64,000 nucleotides of DNA from CAZLFA01 sp964558665 (GTDB lineage: Bacteria > Desulfobacterota > Syntrophia > Syntrophales > PHBD01): assembly GCA_964558665.1 (NCBI GenBank), contig CAZLFA010000012.1:12558-76557 (forward strand), given 5' to 3'. The notes beneath the pieces were generated by a model. It was not told where the DNA came from and searched no databases. It saw only the letters and a program-made list of their open reading frames with translations. Within the stretch, counting starts at the first letter, position 1, and every line of letters begins with the position of its first letter. The position numbers and the translations under genes are program-made. Shown piece after piece: positions 8,561 to 16,463 of the stretch.

Positions 8561-8730
8561 CCGGATTAAGCAACAGAATGTATAGACACTTGGATAAGTG
8601 AATATTATCCTGGTCAAAGGGGTTTTCAAGCGGCGAATCAAATATTTTTCCTGTGAAAAATATTCTGAGCCGCGAAAAGTCTCTCTGATCAGGATGTCAA
8701 AGGATATTTCTTTTTTGTCGCTTAATCCGG
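8561..8730 (+). repeat. 170-bp hairpin repeat (MITE-like), copy 2
   Basis: This full copy has the same orientation as the element at 5973. The inner part is almost identical, but the outer inverted repeat differs in sequence (CCGGATTAAGC / GCTTAATCCGG) while remaining self-complementary. The two arms have changed in step, which points to selection on the hairpin. It starts 20 bp after the metallophosphoesterase stop. Confidence 0.85.
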
Positions 8731-8732
8731 GT

Positions 8733-9218
8733 TTAATGCTGTTTTATTTTTTTTATGAGATTATCCATGATCAGCCCGAAGAAAGTTGCCTCTTCCGACT
8801 GGTAGTACCAGCCGAGATGTAGCAGGCATTTTGAGCAGACGGCAACGGCCCAGGCATATCCGGGAAACCAGGTAAACTCATATGTAGGTATGCCGTGAAT
8901 GTAGCATCCGCTTGCGGAGGAAAAACATCCTATCTGAAAGGTAATGAATGCTGGATTCGTAAAGCTGTGCTGATGCCGGCCATTGACGGCAATCATGTGC
9001 TCTGCGGTTGTTATTTCATTTTTACAGCGTCGGCAAAGGATCGGGTTTCTTTCTCTTTGAACAAAAACTCCTTTACTATCCTCTATGGAAACTGTTTCGT
9101 CGGGTGTCTGTGCGCCTTTTTTCAGGGTGAATTGAATCAATTTTTTTGGCAAAAGGCCTGCCGGGCAAAAATCCTTTGCCATTTCAAATCTGTTTATGCC
9201 AAAAAATAGACTATACAT
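8733..9218 (-). CDS. CULT-domain (cereblon-like) protein
   Basis: This 161-residue protein carries a clear CULT domain in residues about 60-140. Two CxxC pairs (C62/C65 and C128/C131) would bind zinc. The aromatic cage is W117, W123 and W137, with spacings of 6 and 14 as in human cereblon W380/W386/W400. The block WFPGYAW is the same as my recollection of the human sequence. Known: CULT domains bind cyclic imides such as thalidomide; single-domain bacterial forms exist, with unknown natural ligand. The first 58 residues are unrelated and variable. The start is uncertain; an internal ATG 36 bp further in is possible. It lies just outside the repeat at 8561. Confidence 0.85.
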   Translation of the reverse strand: MYSLFFGINRFEMAKDFCPAGLLPKKLIQFTLKKGAQTPDETVSIEDSKGVFVQRERNPILCRRCKNEITTAEHMIAVNGRHQHSFTNPAFITFQIGCFSSASGCYIHGIPTYEFTWFPGYAWAVAVCSKCLLHLGWYYQSEEATFFGLIMDNLIKKIKQH

Positions 9219-9357
9219 TCGTCACGCATTGGCGTTATAATAGAAATGAATAAAAAAAAATTTTACCAGTCAGCATTCTGATCATAACGGTAATCTCACA
9301 GCGTTGTCAACGTAATAACCAACCACAATCACATTAATCTATGGAGGAGGTGCTAAT

Positions 9358-9693
9358 ATGTCAGCGAAAATTCTTATTAAACGACGCGTACCGGCTGATA
9401 AGGAAGAGCAGTTATTAAACCTCATCAAGCGCCTCAGGAGTATGGCTGTAACTCAACCCGGCTATATATCAGGGGAGACACTCCGTAGCGTGGAAAACGC
9501 CGATGAATATCTCGTCATCAGCACCTGGCAGAGCGTAGATGACTGGAAGGCATGGGAAGCCGGCAAAGATCGCATTGAGATTCAGGAACAGATAGACAAG
9601 TTGCTGGGAGACAAGACAACTTGCAGCGTTTATTACTATCCTCACAAGAGCGGAGCACGTTTGAGCGGATTCAAGGGATGGGAGGGCGGATGA
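9358..9693 (+). CDS. Antibiotic biosynthesis monooxygenase (ABM) domain protein
   Basis: This 111-residue single-domain protein has the ferredoxin-like ABM/YgiN pattern: MSAKILIKRRVPADKEEQ, a helix with LRSMAVTQPGYISGE, then YLVISTWQSVDDWKAW. These small dimeric proteins include cofactor-free monooxygenases, haem-degrading enzymes and quinol-modifying enzymes. The sequence alone does not give the substrate. A very strong GGAGGAGGTG ribosome-binding site precedes the ATG. It is monocistronic; a remnant of a sugar-kinase gene begins 25 bp after its stop. Confidence 0.8.
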   Translation: MSAKILIKRRVPADKEEQLLNLIKRLRSMAVTQPGYISGETLRSVENADEYLVISTWQSVDDWKAWEAGKDRIEIQEQIDKLLGDKTTCSVYYYPHKSGARLSGFKGWEGG

Positions 9694-9717
9694 TCTATTC
9701 AAAAGACAATCCATAAA

Positions 9718-9813
9718 ATGAAAGATAAGCTTTTTCACGTCTTTGGTCTGGGACAGTGTTCACTTGACTATGTAGGCATTATCGAAGATTACCCGCCCCT
9801 CGATGTAAAATGA
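9718..9813 (+). pseudogene. Remnant of a PfkB-family sugar kinase gene (5' end only)
   Basis: From the ATG at 9718 the frame reads 31 codons: KDKLFHVFGLGQCSLDYVGI and then EDYPPLDVK, followed by TGA at 9811. Reading through that stop gives EFANI before another stop. The N-terminal block GxGQCxxDYxG with YPPxDxKxEF is the start of a PfkB/ribokinase-type kinase as I recall the family. The TGA stands where Cys (TGT/TGC) would be expected. No glycine-rich or ATP-binding region follows. I read it as a kinase gene that lost its 3' part and gained a stop; a very short functional peptide is less likely. Confidence 0.55.
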
Positions 9814-9957
9814 GAATTTGCCAATATTTGATGAAGAGTGGCGGGTGGGGAACCGGGTGATTATTACCTTGGAATGAAGTGGTTAAAACACTTGACTAAT
9901 ATGTTCAAGGGCATTAAACAGTTTTTTTCTGATTGACACTAAGCGAGGGGACAAATT

Positions 9958-10818
9958 TTGGAACTGCCGGCAATTACAGGTACACTTGATTTATATATTG
10001 CAGAGATCAACCGCTTTTCAATTCTAACTGCAGAAGAGGAATTCAGTCTGGCGGTAAGACTGAAGAAATATAACGACATGGAGGCGGCCGAAAAACTGGT
10101 TGTCAGCAATCTGCGCTTCGTTGTCAGGATCGCCCATGAATACAGAAATTACGGGATGAAGCTGGCCGACCTGATACAGGAGGGGAATATCGGCCTTATG
10201 CACGCAGTAAAGAAATTTGACCCGTATAAGGGTTACCGCCTCATATCATACGCCGTGTGGTGGATCAGGGCTTATATTCAGAACTTCATCATCAAATCAT
10301 GGAGCTTGGTCAAGATAGGCACAACGCAGACACAGAGAAAACTTTTTTTCAAGCTTAATCAGGCAAAGAAACGTCTGGAAGCAATATCCCAAAAGAATCC
10401 GGAATTCGGGGAAATCGCCGAATCCCTGGGAGTAAAAACTCTCGACATAGAAGAAATGGATCTGCGGTTGAGCAACCGCGACGTGTCTCTTGATGCTACA
10501 ATAAATGAAGACGGAGAAACCGCCCATCTGGATTACCTGACCTATGAGGGAGATGACCAGGAAACAAGCCTGATTAAAAAAGAAGAAATGACCCTGATCA
10601 GGGACAACATAGCCGGGGCATTGACGAAGCTGAATGAGAAGGAAAGCTACATAGTCAAACACCGCATCATGGCCGACGATCCGGAGACCCTTCAGGAGAT
10701 CGGAAACCGCTATAATATAACACGTGAACGAGCCAGGCAGATCGAGAAGCAGGCGCTGAAAAAGCTAGCATTGGCTCTGCCTTACCTGAGCAAGGAACCG
10801 GAGTTGTTGGAGGGTTAG
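9958..10818 (+). CDS. rpoH: RNA polymerase sigma-32 factor (heat shock)
   Basis: This 286-residue sigma-70-family protein has region 2 (DLIQEGNIGL at 71-80, SYAVWWIRAYIQNFI), the RpoH box QRKLFFKL at 126-133, and a region 4 helix-turn-helix (ETLQEIGNRYNITRERARQIE) near the C-terminus. The RpoH box identifies the heat-shock branch over RpoD or RpoS. The start is TTG at 9958, 12 bp after a GAGGGGAC ribosome-binding site; no ATG fits. It directs core RNA polymerase to heat-shock promoters. Its last 4 bp overlap the convergent dnaB stop. Confidence 0.92.
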   Translation: MELPAITGTLDLYIAEINRFSILTAEEEFSLAVRLKKYNDMEAAEKLVVSNLRFVVRIAHEYRNYGMKLADLIQEGNIGLMHAVKKFDPYKGYRLISYAVWWIRAYIQNFIIKSWSLVKIGTTQTQRKLFFKLNQAKKRLEAISQKNPEFGEIAESLGVKTLDIEEMDLRLSNRDVSLDATINEDGETAHLDYLTYEGDDQETSLIKKEEMTLIRDNIAGALTKLNEKESYIVKHRIMADDPETLQEIGNRYNITRERARQIEKQALKKLALALPYLSKEPELLEG

Positions 10819-12170
10819 GTTATCGAATCGCCTCTGGAAAGATTTTCAAAGCAGGTAAATTTTTCAAGAAAAGCCAGCTTAACAATGCCGATAGGGCCGT
10901 TTCGCTGCTTGCCGATGATTATTTCCGCAATCCCTTTATCAGGATTGTCCTCAGAACGGTTATACACCTCATCCCTGTAGATAAAAGCAATTACATCGGC
11001 ATCCTGTTCAATGGCGCCTGACTCCCTCAGATCGGCCATCTGCGGTCTTCTGTTCGTTCTGTCTTCCACTTTTCGATTCAACTGCGACAAAGCTATCACA
11101 GGGACATTCAATTCCTTGGCGAGGGCCTTCAAAGACCTGCTTATCTCCGATATTTCCTGCTCTCTATTGTCTTTGAATCCACCGCCTCTCATTAACTGCA
11201 GGTAATCAAGAATTATCAACCCCAGCCCCTGATCGGCTTTCAGCCTTCTTGCCTTGGCTTTCATCTCCAGCACTGTGATAGCAGGCGTGTCATCAATAAA
11301 AATCGGCGCTTCGGAAAGGCGGCTGGCCGCGGCAATCAGCCTCGGCCAATCGGTCTCGCCAAGAAAACCCTTGCGGATACGCTGCGAATCCACCTTGGCA
11401 TCGGAAGACAACATTCTGATGGCCAACTGCTCTTTGGACATTTCCAGCGAAAAGACCGCCACGGGGACACCGCTTTCTGCAGCGGCATTCTTGGCTATGT
11501 CCAGAGCAAAGGCGGTTTTGCCCATACTGGGACGGCCGGCGATGATGATAAGATCGGATTTTTGAAGACCCGAAGTGAGTTCATCGATTCTCTCAAATCC
11601 TGTAGGAACCCCGGTCACCAGCTCCTTTCTCTCAAACAGCCGCTCTATTGTTTTGATGCTCTCCTTGACGACCGATTTAAAAGGATAGAAGGTAGGCCGC
11701 ACCTTGTTTTCCGAGATTTCAAAAATAGTATGCTCGGCTTCGTCAAGGACCCGATCAATATCAGCGCCTACATTGTAACTCTTGTTAAGGATATCGGTAG
11801 CTGCATCTATCAGGCCTCTGAGGATGGCCTTTTCTTTGACAATCTTTGAATAGTGCGTGATGTTGGCTGCTGACGGGACATTATCCACCAGAGAGGCCAG
11901 GTATGCCATACCACCGATCTGGTCGATCTGTTTCCTGTCTTTTAGAATATTAGCAAGCGTAATGAGGTCACACGGCTCACTTCTTTCAGAAAGATCATTG
12001 ATTGCCTTGAAGATTTTTCGGTGGGCTTCGCTATAGAAATCCCCCACCTTGATTATCTCCAGGACATTGTTTAATGCCTGATTGTCAAGCAGAATCCCCC
12101 CGAGAATTGACTGCTCCGCCTCAAGATTTTGGGGAGGAATTTTATGCAGGGAAGCATCGATGTCTTTCAT
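10815..12170 (-). CDS. dnaB: Replicative DNA helicase DnaB
   Basis: This protein of about 451 residues has the N-terminal DnaB helical domain (PPQNLEAEQSILGGILLD) and a RecA-like core with Walker A GRPSMGKT (near residue 213), VFSLEMSKEQL, a DYLQLM block and QLNRKVEDR. No intein is present. It unwinds DNA at the replication fork as a hexamer. I chose the ATG at 12170, with AAGG seven bases upstream; an in-frame TTG at 12176 has no spaced ribosome-binding site. It is the last gene of the rpsF-rpsR-DUF2232-rplI-dnaB cluster and ends convergently on rpoH with a 4-bp overlap. Confidence 0.95.
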   Translation of the reverse strand: MKDIDASLHKIPPQNLEAEQSILGGILLDNQALNNVLEIIKVGDFYSEAHRKIFKAINDLSERSEPCDLITLANILKDRKQIDQIGGMAYLASLVDNVPSAANITHYSKIVKEKAILRGLIDAATDILNKSYNVGADIDRVLDEAEHTIFEISENKVRPTFYPFKSVVKESIKTIERLFERKELVTGVPTGFERIDELTSGLQKSDLIIIAGRPSMGKTAFALDIAKNAAAESGVPVAVFSLEMSKEQLAIRMLSSDAKVDSQRIRKGFLGETDWPRLIAAASRLSEAPIFIDDTPAITVLEMKAKARRLKADQGLGLIILDYLQLMRGGGFKDNREQEISEISRSLKALAKELNVPVIALSQLNRKVEDRTNRRPQMADLRESGAIEQDADVIAFIYRDEVYNRSEDNPDKGIAEIIIGKQRNGPIGIVKLAFLEKFTCFENLSRGDSIT

Positions 12171-12179
12171 CCGCAAACC

Positions 12180-12626
12180 TTACTGTTCGGCTGTAACCAC
12201 TACCTTGATTTCAGCAGCAACGCCACCCGGCATTTTTACCTTGACGGGAAATTCACCCAGCGATTTGATGGGTTCATCCAGTTCAATCCACTTTCTGTCA
12301 ATCTCGATGCCGTCTTCACGGAGTTTGCTTTCAATATCCTTAGAGTTGACGGACCCGAAAAGCTTATCCTGGTCACCGATTTTTCTTGATAACGTACATA
12401 CGACACCGGATATTTTGGCGGCCAATATCTCTGCCTGCTTTTTCTGTTTTTCAACCTTCTGGAGGATGAGATTCTTTTCCTGTTCAAGTGTTTTTAAGTT
12501 CTTGCTGCTGGCCTCCACAGCCAGTCCTTTAGGGATGAGATAATTCCGCGCATAACCGTCCGCCACTTTGATAGCATCGCCTGCTTTACCCAAGGCTTCT
12601 ACATTCTCTTTCAAAATAACCTTCAT
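12180..12626 (-). CDS. rplI: 50S ribosomal protein L9
   Basis: This 148-residue protein of normal length begins MKVILKENVEALGKAGDAIK and has VADGYARNYLIPKGLAVEA, the diagnostic N-terminal L9 segment. A long connecting helix (EQEKNLILQKVEKQKKQAE) and the C-terminal domain follow. It binds 23S rRNA domain V near the L1 stalk. An AGGAGGTTTT site precedes the start. It lies between a DUF2232 membrane protein and dnaB, the classical bacterial arrangement. Confidence 0.96.
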   Translation of the reverse strand: MKVILKENVEALGKAGDAIKVADGYARNYLIPKGLAVEASSKNLKTLEQEKNLILQKVEKQKKQAEILAAKISGVVCTLSRKIGDQDKLFGSVNSKDIESKLREDGIEIDRKWIELDEPIKSLGEFPVKVKMPGGVAAEIKVVVTAEQ

Positions 12627-12651
12627 AAAACCTCCTGTCAGTAATATACGG

Positions 12652-13626
12652 CTAAACTGTTGTATCCTTCATTTTTACATATTTTCTAAAATCAACCCAT
12701 AGATCAATAAGGCCCAAGATGGATATTACCAGAATCAGGTATTGCTGCATAAATATCAAAAAATAAAATATAAACCGAAAAAACCATGGGACATTTTTTC
12801 TTTTAAAGACATAAGCCACAATGGCGAACCCCTGAAACATGTATATAAACAGGCAGATGAACAGAAGATTCATTCCTGCGATCTTTACCATGTTTACGGG
12901 CACAAGAAGACTTCCTCCGGAAATGATCAGAATCCATACCAGTTTTTCAGGAGCCTTCCAAATGGTCAGATCGCCGAAATCCGGGTATGGAAGTTGTTTG
13001 ATCTGAAGCAGTGCTCTGCCTGCAAGGGTATTCATCACAACTGTAAATAATGCCATAATATAAAAGAAAGCTGGAAATATACCCACAAAGAACTTCGTTA
13101 TTCTGGGCATATCATTTTTTATCAAATTGATCATCTCCGGCGAAAACCCCTGACTTTCATAAAAACGGACATTTTCCTGTATTGCTTTCAGGATATAGGT
13201 TTCAATCAGGTTCCATGGCATCTGGTCTGTTTGATAGCTCTCATATCCCAGAAATACCAGGAATAGAGCCAGCAAGACCGTTACCGGACACAGGATGACT
13301 TTGTCAATAGAACTGCTGCCTCTGAACATCTCCGCAAGCATTACACCTGTTATACCCATGGATATAAAAATCAGGAGATGCCATTCAGCGTGGAACATTC
13401 TGAGAGACAGATAAACCAACAGGGCAGAAAGGCCCAAAACAATTCCACCCCCGATCCTGCCTGCCTTTACACTATAGTAAAGAATCGGAAGGGGAGCAAA
13501 GACTATGAAAACAGATCCAATCAGAGGAATGAAGGATGCTGAAAGAAAAAAAAGTGACGATATTACTGTACCAGTGATGATATTTCTATAGAACAAAACG
13601 CCACGCCCTTTATTCAACATCGGCAT
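12652..13626 (-). CDS. DUF2232 family membrane protein (YybS-like)
   Basis: This 324-residue hydrophobic protein has about eight predicted membrane segments, including paired helices near the N-terminus, the block FAPLPILYYSVKAGRIGGGI and a C-terminal segment FRFIFYFLIFMQQYLI. Position between rpsR and rplI is typical of the DUF2232/YybS family in Firmicutes and Deltaproteobacteria. The function is unknown; the pattern resembles energy-coupling-factor S components or other small-molecule transporters. The start could be this ATG or the one two codons in. A 226-bp gap with a dispersed repeat separates it from rpsR. Confidence 0.82.
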   Translation of the reverse strand: MPMLNKGRGVLFYRNIITGTVISSLFFLSASFIPLIGSVFIVFAPLPILYYSVKAGRIGGGIVLGLSALLVYLSLRMFHAEWHLLIFISMGITGVMLAEMFRGSSSIDKVILCPVTVLLALFLVFLGYESYQTDQMPWNLIETYILKAIQENVRFYESQGFSPEMINLIKNDMPRITKFFVGIFPAFFYIMALFTVVMNTLAGRALLQIKQLPYPDFGDLTIWKAPEKLVWILIISGGSLLVPVNMVKIAGMNLLFICLFIYMFQGFAIVAYVFKRKNVPWFFRFIFYFLIFMQQYLILVISILGLIDLWVDFRKYVKMKDTTV

Positions 13627-13693
13627 CTGCTATCTATTTTCCATCCCGATACTCCGGATGTTGATACTTCAGGTTTCCGGATTGGAAAGTAGG

Positions 13694-13777
13694 GATTTTC
13701 GCTCCGACAAGGAGATCGAGGTATTGCACGGAGGCACACTTCCCGTGCGCCACACAGGCAATACCGCAGATCGACAC
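13694..13777 (+). repeat. Dispersed repeat family B, copy 1
   Basis: This segment starts GATTTTCG, continues with CAAGGAGATC, and ends CAATACCGCAGATCGACAC. A related copy, with the same blocks in order and different filler, is at 36383-36466. The middle contains an internal hairpin (GCACGG with CCGTGC). It lies in the rpsR-DUF2232 gap. It is non-coding; its nature is unknown. Confidence 0.65.
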
Positions 13778-13852
13778 GGCCAGGACGGAAAAGCGCCCTT
13801 TCCGAATGGCATATAACTGTTTAAGATAAACTCTTCGGAGAGGCTACCTTTA

Positions 13853-14119
13853 TTAATTATCGGAAACAGCAAAGGGTAGAAGGGCTATCGTCCTTGCTCT
13901 TTTTATGGCTATCGTTATTTCACGCTGATGACTGGCGCAGTTTCCGGTAATTCTTCTGGGCATTATTTTGCCTCTCTCCGTGGTGTAGTCTTTGAGGATC
14001 TGAGGCTCTTTATAATCAATCTTTATATCTGAGTCTGTGCAGAATCTGCAGAATTTCCTGCGGTGAAAAAATTTTTTCTGGGGTCTGCCTGCTCTTGGAT
14101 TTCTAGTCTGTTCGGCCAT
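13853..14119 (-). CDS. rpsR: 30S ribosomal protein S18
   Basis: This 88-residue protein contains RRKFCRFC, DYKEPQILKDYTTERGKI and PRRITGNCASHQREITIAIK, the unmistakable S18 core. Cys residues in FCRFC and GNCASHQ give the four-ligand zinc-type (C+) form. It starts 3 bp after the rpsF stop, so the two are coupled; S6 and S18 bind the ribosome platform together. Confidence 0.97.
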   Translation of the reverse strand: MAEQTRNPRAGRPQKKFFHRRKFCRFCTDSDIKIDYKEPQILKDYTTERGKIMPRRITGNCASHQREITIAIKRARTIALLPFAVSDN

Positions 14120-14122
14120 GTC

Positions 14123-14524
14123 TTATTCCTTTTCCTGTGGTGTTTCTTCCGTCTTAACTACCGAGACTGTTGACGCCGCTTCCGCTACTTTTTCTTTGCG
14201 GGCCTCAATTTCAGCTTCAAGTTCCTTCAGGTTGACGTCTTCTGATTTAACCACCGTCATGAACTTCAGAATTTTATCGTCAATTTTAAAATTCCTCTCG
14301 AGCTCGTTAACAATGGCGCTATTTCCGGCATAATCAAGAAGAACATAGAATCCTCTCATCTGCTTCTTTATCTCGTATGCCAGCCTTTTTTTACCCCACT
14401 TTTCAACTTTCGCCACAAGGCCTTTCAGTCCGGTCGCAATTGAAGCGTAACGCTCAATTAAACTGTTGGACTCTTCCTCAGGCAGATCCGCCTGCACAAT
14501 AAATACTGTTTCATACCTCTTCAA
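14123..14524 (-). CDS. rpsF: 30S ribosomal protein S6
   Basis: This 133-residue protein reads KRYETVFIVQADLPEEES, KVEKWGKKRLAYEIKKQMRG and YVLLDYAGNS, the S6 fold, with an acidic C-terminal tail. The start codon is TTG at 14524, six bases after GAGGAGG; the only nearby ATG is out of frame. It is the first gene of the ribosomal cluster, behind a promoter at 14613. Confidence 0.96.
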   Translation of the reverse strand: MKRYETVFIVQADLPEEESNSLIERYASIATGLKGLVAKVEKWGKKRLAYEIKKQMRGFYVLLDYAGNSAIVNELERNFKIDDKILKFMTVVKSEDVNLKELEAEIEARKEKVAEAASTVSVVKTEETPQEKE

Positions 14525-14612
14525 ATTTTACCTCCTCTCGGCTCTAAAGTCCGCATCTGAAGTACGGACAAGGAGTCCTCTATAATTGGTTATTTATAAA
14601 ACGGGTTTGCCT

Positions 14613-14640
14613 ATTATAACATCCGGGGCCATAAATCAAG
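14613..14640 (-). promoter_or_regulatory. Probable promoter of the rpsF operon
   Basis: On the minus strand a perfect TATAAT lies at 14618-14613, preceded by TG one base away (extended -10, TGTTATAAT). A TTGATT lies about 15 bp upstream. The distance to the rpsF start is about 90 bp. Confidence 0.6.
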
Positions 14641-14654
14641 GGTTTTGTGACAAC

Positions 14655-15608
14655 TCATTTTCCGTATGCTTCGAAAATGACCGGCTGTTTTCTTTCAATG
14701 ATATTCATAAGATCGGCGCGACGGAGATGATGCCGATATTCCACTTCATCACTTTTTAATACAATATTAAGATATCGGATATTTCTCTCAATTCCGGTCT
14801 GATACAGGTCATCATCAATATCCCAGCGTTTTTGAAAGTGAAATATCATATAATGATTCACCCCTCCGAGATCCGTAGCAAAACGTTTTTTTGTCATCTC
14901 ATAAAAATCTATTGTTTTCTTTAGCAAGTCCAATTCGCTGGTAAAGGTGTTGATATTGGCCTCCTTAAACTCGTGAAATAGAAACACCAGCTTTTCAAGG
15001 TAGTGGCGATCAGCCATCTGTCCTAACAGATCTGCTGTTCCCAGCATTAATCCCAACAAGCGAATTACCGGTCTTGCAAATTCGATTTCTTTGACTTTCT
15101 CTTTAAGACCTGTACAATTAAGAATATTCTGAAAGCACACCAACGAATCGCTGAAGTACTCATCGTCCTTATATAGATGGTGAACAAAATCTATACTTCT
15201 CTGAACGTGAATAAGTGTATGTTTTGCGCCTGTTCCTTCTGTATCATCTATTGTCTGTTGATACCCGGTATCATGCATCAAAGCACCGATCAATCCTATA
15301 TTGATTTCTTTGTCCGTAAAACTGCTCTTTTCGTATGCAGCGTAACCGTGCATGAGTCTGGCCATCGCCAGGAAAACCGCCATAGTATGACGTAAATCAT
15401 GATACAGCGTATTACATCCCTTGTATCCGGGATATTCTCCATTAAAAAGATGAAAAACATCTGCATATGCTCTATCCAGATGTGAGCTGTCAAAATCCTG
15501 TTTGATCATCGATGCAATCAATTTAACCTCACCGTAAATAGAGTGAGGGTTTTCCATATTGATAAGCTTAGCCAATTGCTTCATCTTGAGAAAAAACCTT
15601 TCAGACAC
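14655..15608 (-). CDS. HD-domain metal-dependent phosphohydrolase
   Basis: This 317-residue soluble protein has YHDLRHT at residues 69-75 and GALMHDTGY with the HD pair at 112-113, an HD-type metal site. Downstream, the long helical region has no recognisable partner domain. It is probably a nucleotide or cyclic-nucleotide phosphohydrolase; the substrate is unknown. The GTG at 15608 has no visible ribosome-binding site, and an in-frame ATG at 15584 is equally possible. It is transcribed alone, divergent from greA. Confidence 0.72.
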   Translation of the reverse strand: MSERFFLKMKQLAKLINMENPHSIYGEVKLIASMIKQDFDSSHLDRAYADVFHLFNGEYPGYKGCNTLYHDLRHTMAVFLAMARLMHGYAAYEKSSFTDKEINIGLIGALMHDTGYQQTIDDTEGTGAKHTLIHVQRSIDFVHHLYKDDEYFSDSLVCFQNILNCTGLKEKVKEIEFARPVIRLLGLMLGTADLLGQMADRHYLEKLVFLFHEFKEANINTFTSELDLLKKTIDFYEMTKKRFATDLGGVNHYMIFHFQKRWDIDDDLYQTGIERNIRYLNIVLKSDEVEYRHHLRRADLMNIIERKQPVIFEAYGK

Positions 15609-15679
15609 GAATAAAGAATATTATTTATCACATGTATTTTACTATGCTTGGTACCATATCATTAAGAATCGATATTGCA

Positions 15680-15709
15680 AGAAAATTATAGTTCAGAAAA
15701 TTATAGTTC
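15680..15709 (+). repeat. Tandem 15-bp duplication upstream of greA
   Basis: AGAAAATTATAGTTC occurs twice head to tail in the 247-bp divergent region between the HD gene and greA. It is AT-rich and could be a recent slippage duplication or a repeated regulator site. Confidence 0.6.
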
Positions 15710-15855
15710 ATATTCGAACTCACTTTCGAATCATTTATGGAGAATATGTCTCTGAAAATTAAATCCACCTTGACACCTCAACAATTCTCTATTACAGGAT
15801 GGTCAAGAGTTGCGCCACACAATTTTATTAAGTCAAGTTACTTGGAGAGCTGATT

Positions 15856-16323
15856 ATGGAGAAAATGCCGATTACCAGGGATGGCTATAACAAATTAAAG
15901 AAAGAACTCGATCATCTGAAGACAGTACTGGTGCCAGAAAATATCAGGGATATTGAGATTGCGAGAGCTCATGGCGATTTGTCTGAGAATGCCGAATACA
16001 CTGCCGCCAAGGAAAGACAATCATTTCTGCACGGCAAAATGCAGGAACTGGAAAATAACCTGGTGATGTCCAAAATTATAGATATAAGTAAGATTACGAA
16101 AGAAAAGGTTGTATTCGGTTCTTCAGTAGCTATCGAAGACGCAAATTCGGGTGAATCTATTACATACCAGCTTTTAGGACCTTTTGAATCTAATATTAAC
16201 GAAAACAAGATCTCTGTAACATCTCCTATCGGCAGAGCATTGATTGGTAAGGCAGTTGGCGAAGAGGTCAATGTGAAAACCCCAGGCGGAATTCGACAGT
16301 TTGAAATCATAGATATCTTCTAG
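15856..16323 (+). CDS. greA: Transcription elongation factor GreA
   Basis: This 155-residue protein has the N-terminal coiled coil with the acidic tip (ARAHGDLSENAEYTAAKERQ) and the FKBP-like C-terminal domain with SPIGRALIGKAVGEEV. The D-E pair at the coiled-coil tip that stimulates RNA cleavage by stalled polymerase is intact. GGAG lies upstream of the ATG. It is monocistronic, ending at the shared terminator at 16403. Confidence 0.96.
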   Translation: MEKMPITRDGYNKLKKELDHLKTVLVPENIRDIEIARAHGDLSENAEYTAAKERQSFLHGKMQELENNLVMSKIIDISKITKEKVVFGSSVAIEDANSGESITYQLLGPFESNINENKISVTSPIGRALIGKAVGEEVNVKTPGGIRQFEIIDIF

Positions 16324-16398
16324 GTGATCGCCTGTTATGCCTGGACAGTTTCTTCAGCTGATTTTCAACAAATGAGTTTCACAGTAATTTTCTAATAA

Positions 16399-16430
16399 AA
16401 AAGCCGCAGTTTTTGTCTGCGGCTTTTTTG
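16399..16430. terminator. Bidirectional terminator between greA and atpC
   Basis: GCCGCAG (16403-16409) pairs with CTGCGGC (16417-16423) around a 7-nt loop, with an A-run before and a T-run after. It serves greA on the plus strand and the atp operon on the minus strand. Confidence 0.92.
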
Positions 16431-16463
16431 TTTTATACTATCGGATTTTAACTCTTATTAATA

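Noticed and set aside
9811..9813. Selenocysteine codon in a functional kinase
   Set aside because: Another stop follows within six codons and the rest of the kinase is absent, so recoding would not give a functional enzyme.
13669..13872. Minus-strand open frame between rpsR and DUF2232
   Set aside because: It overlaps the rpsR 3' end and runs through the family B repeat; the translation looks like repeat sequence, not a protein.
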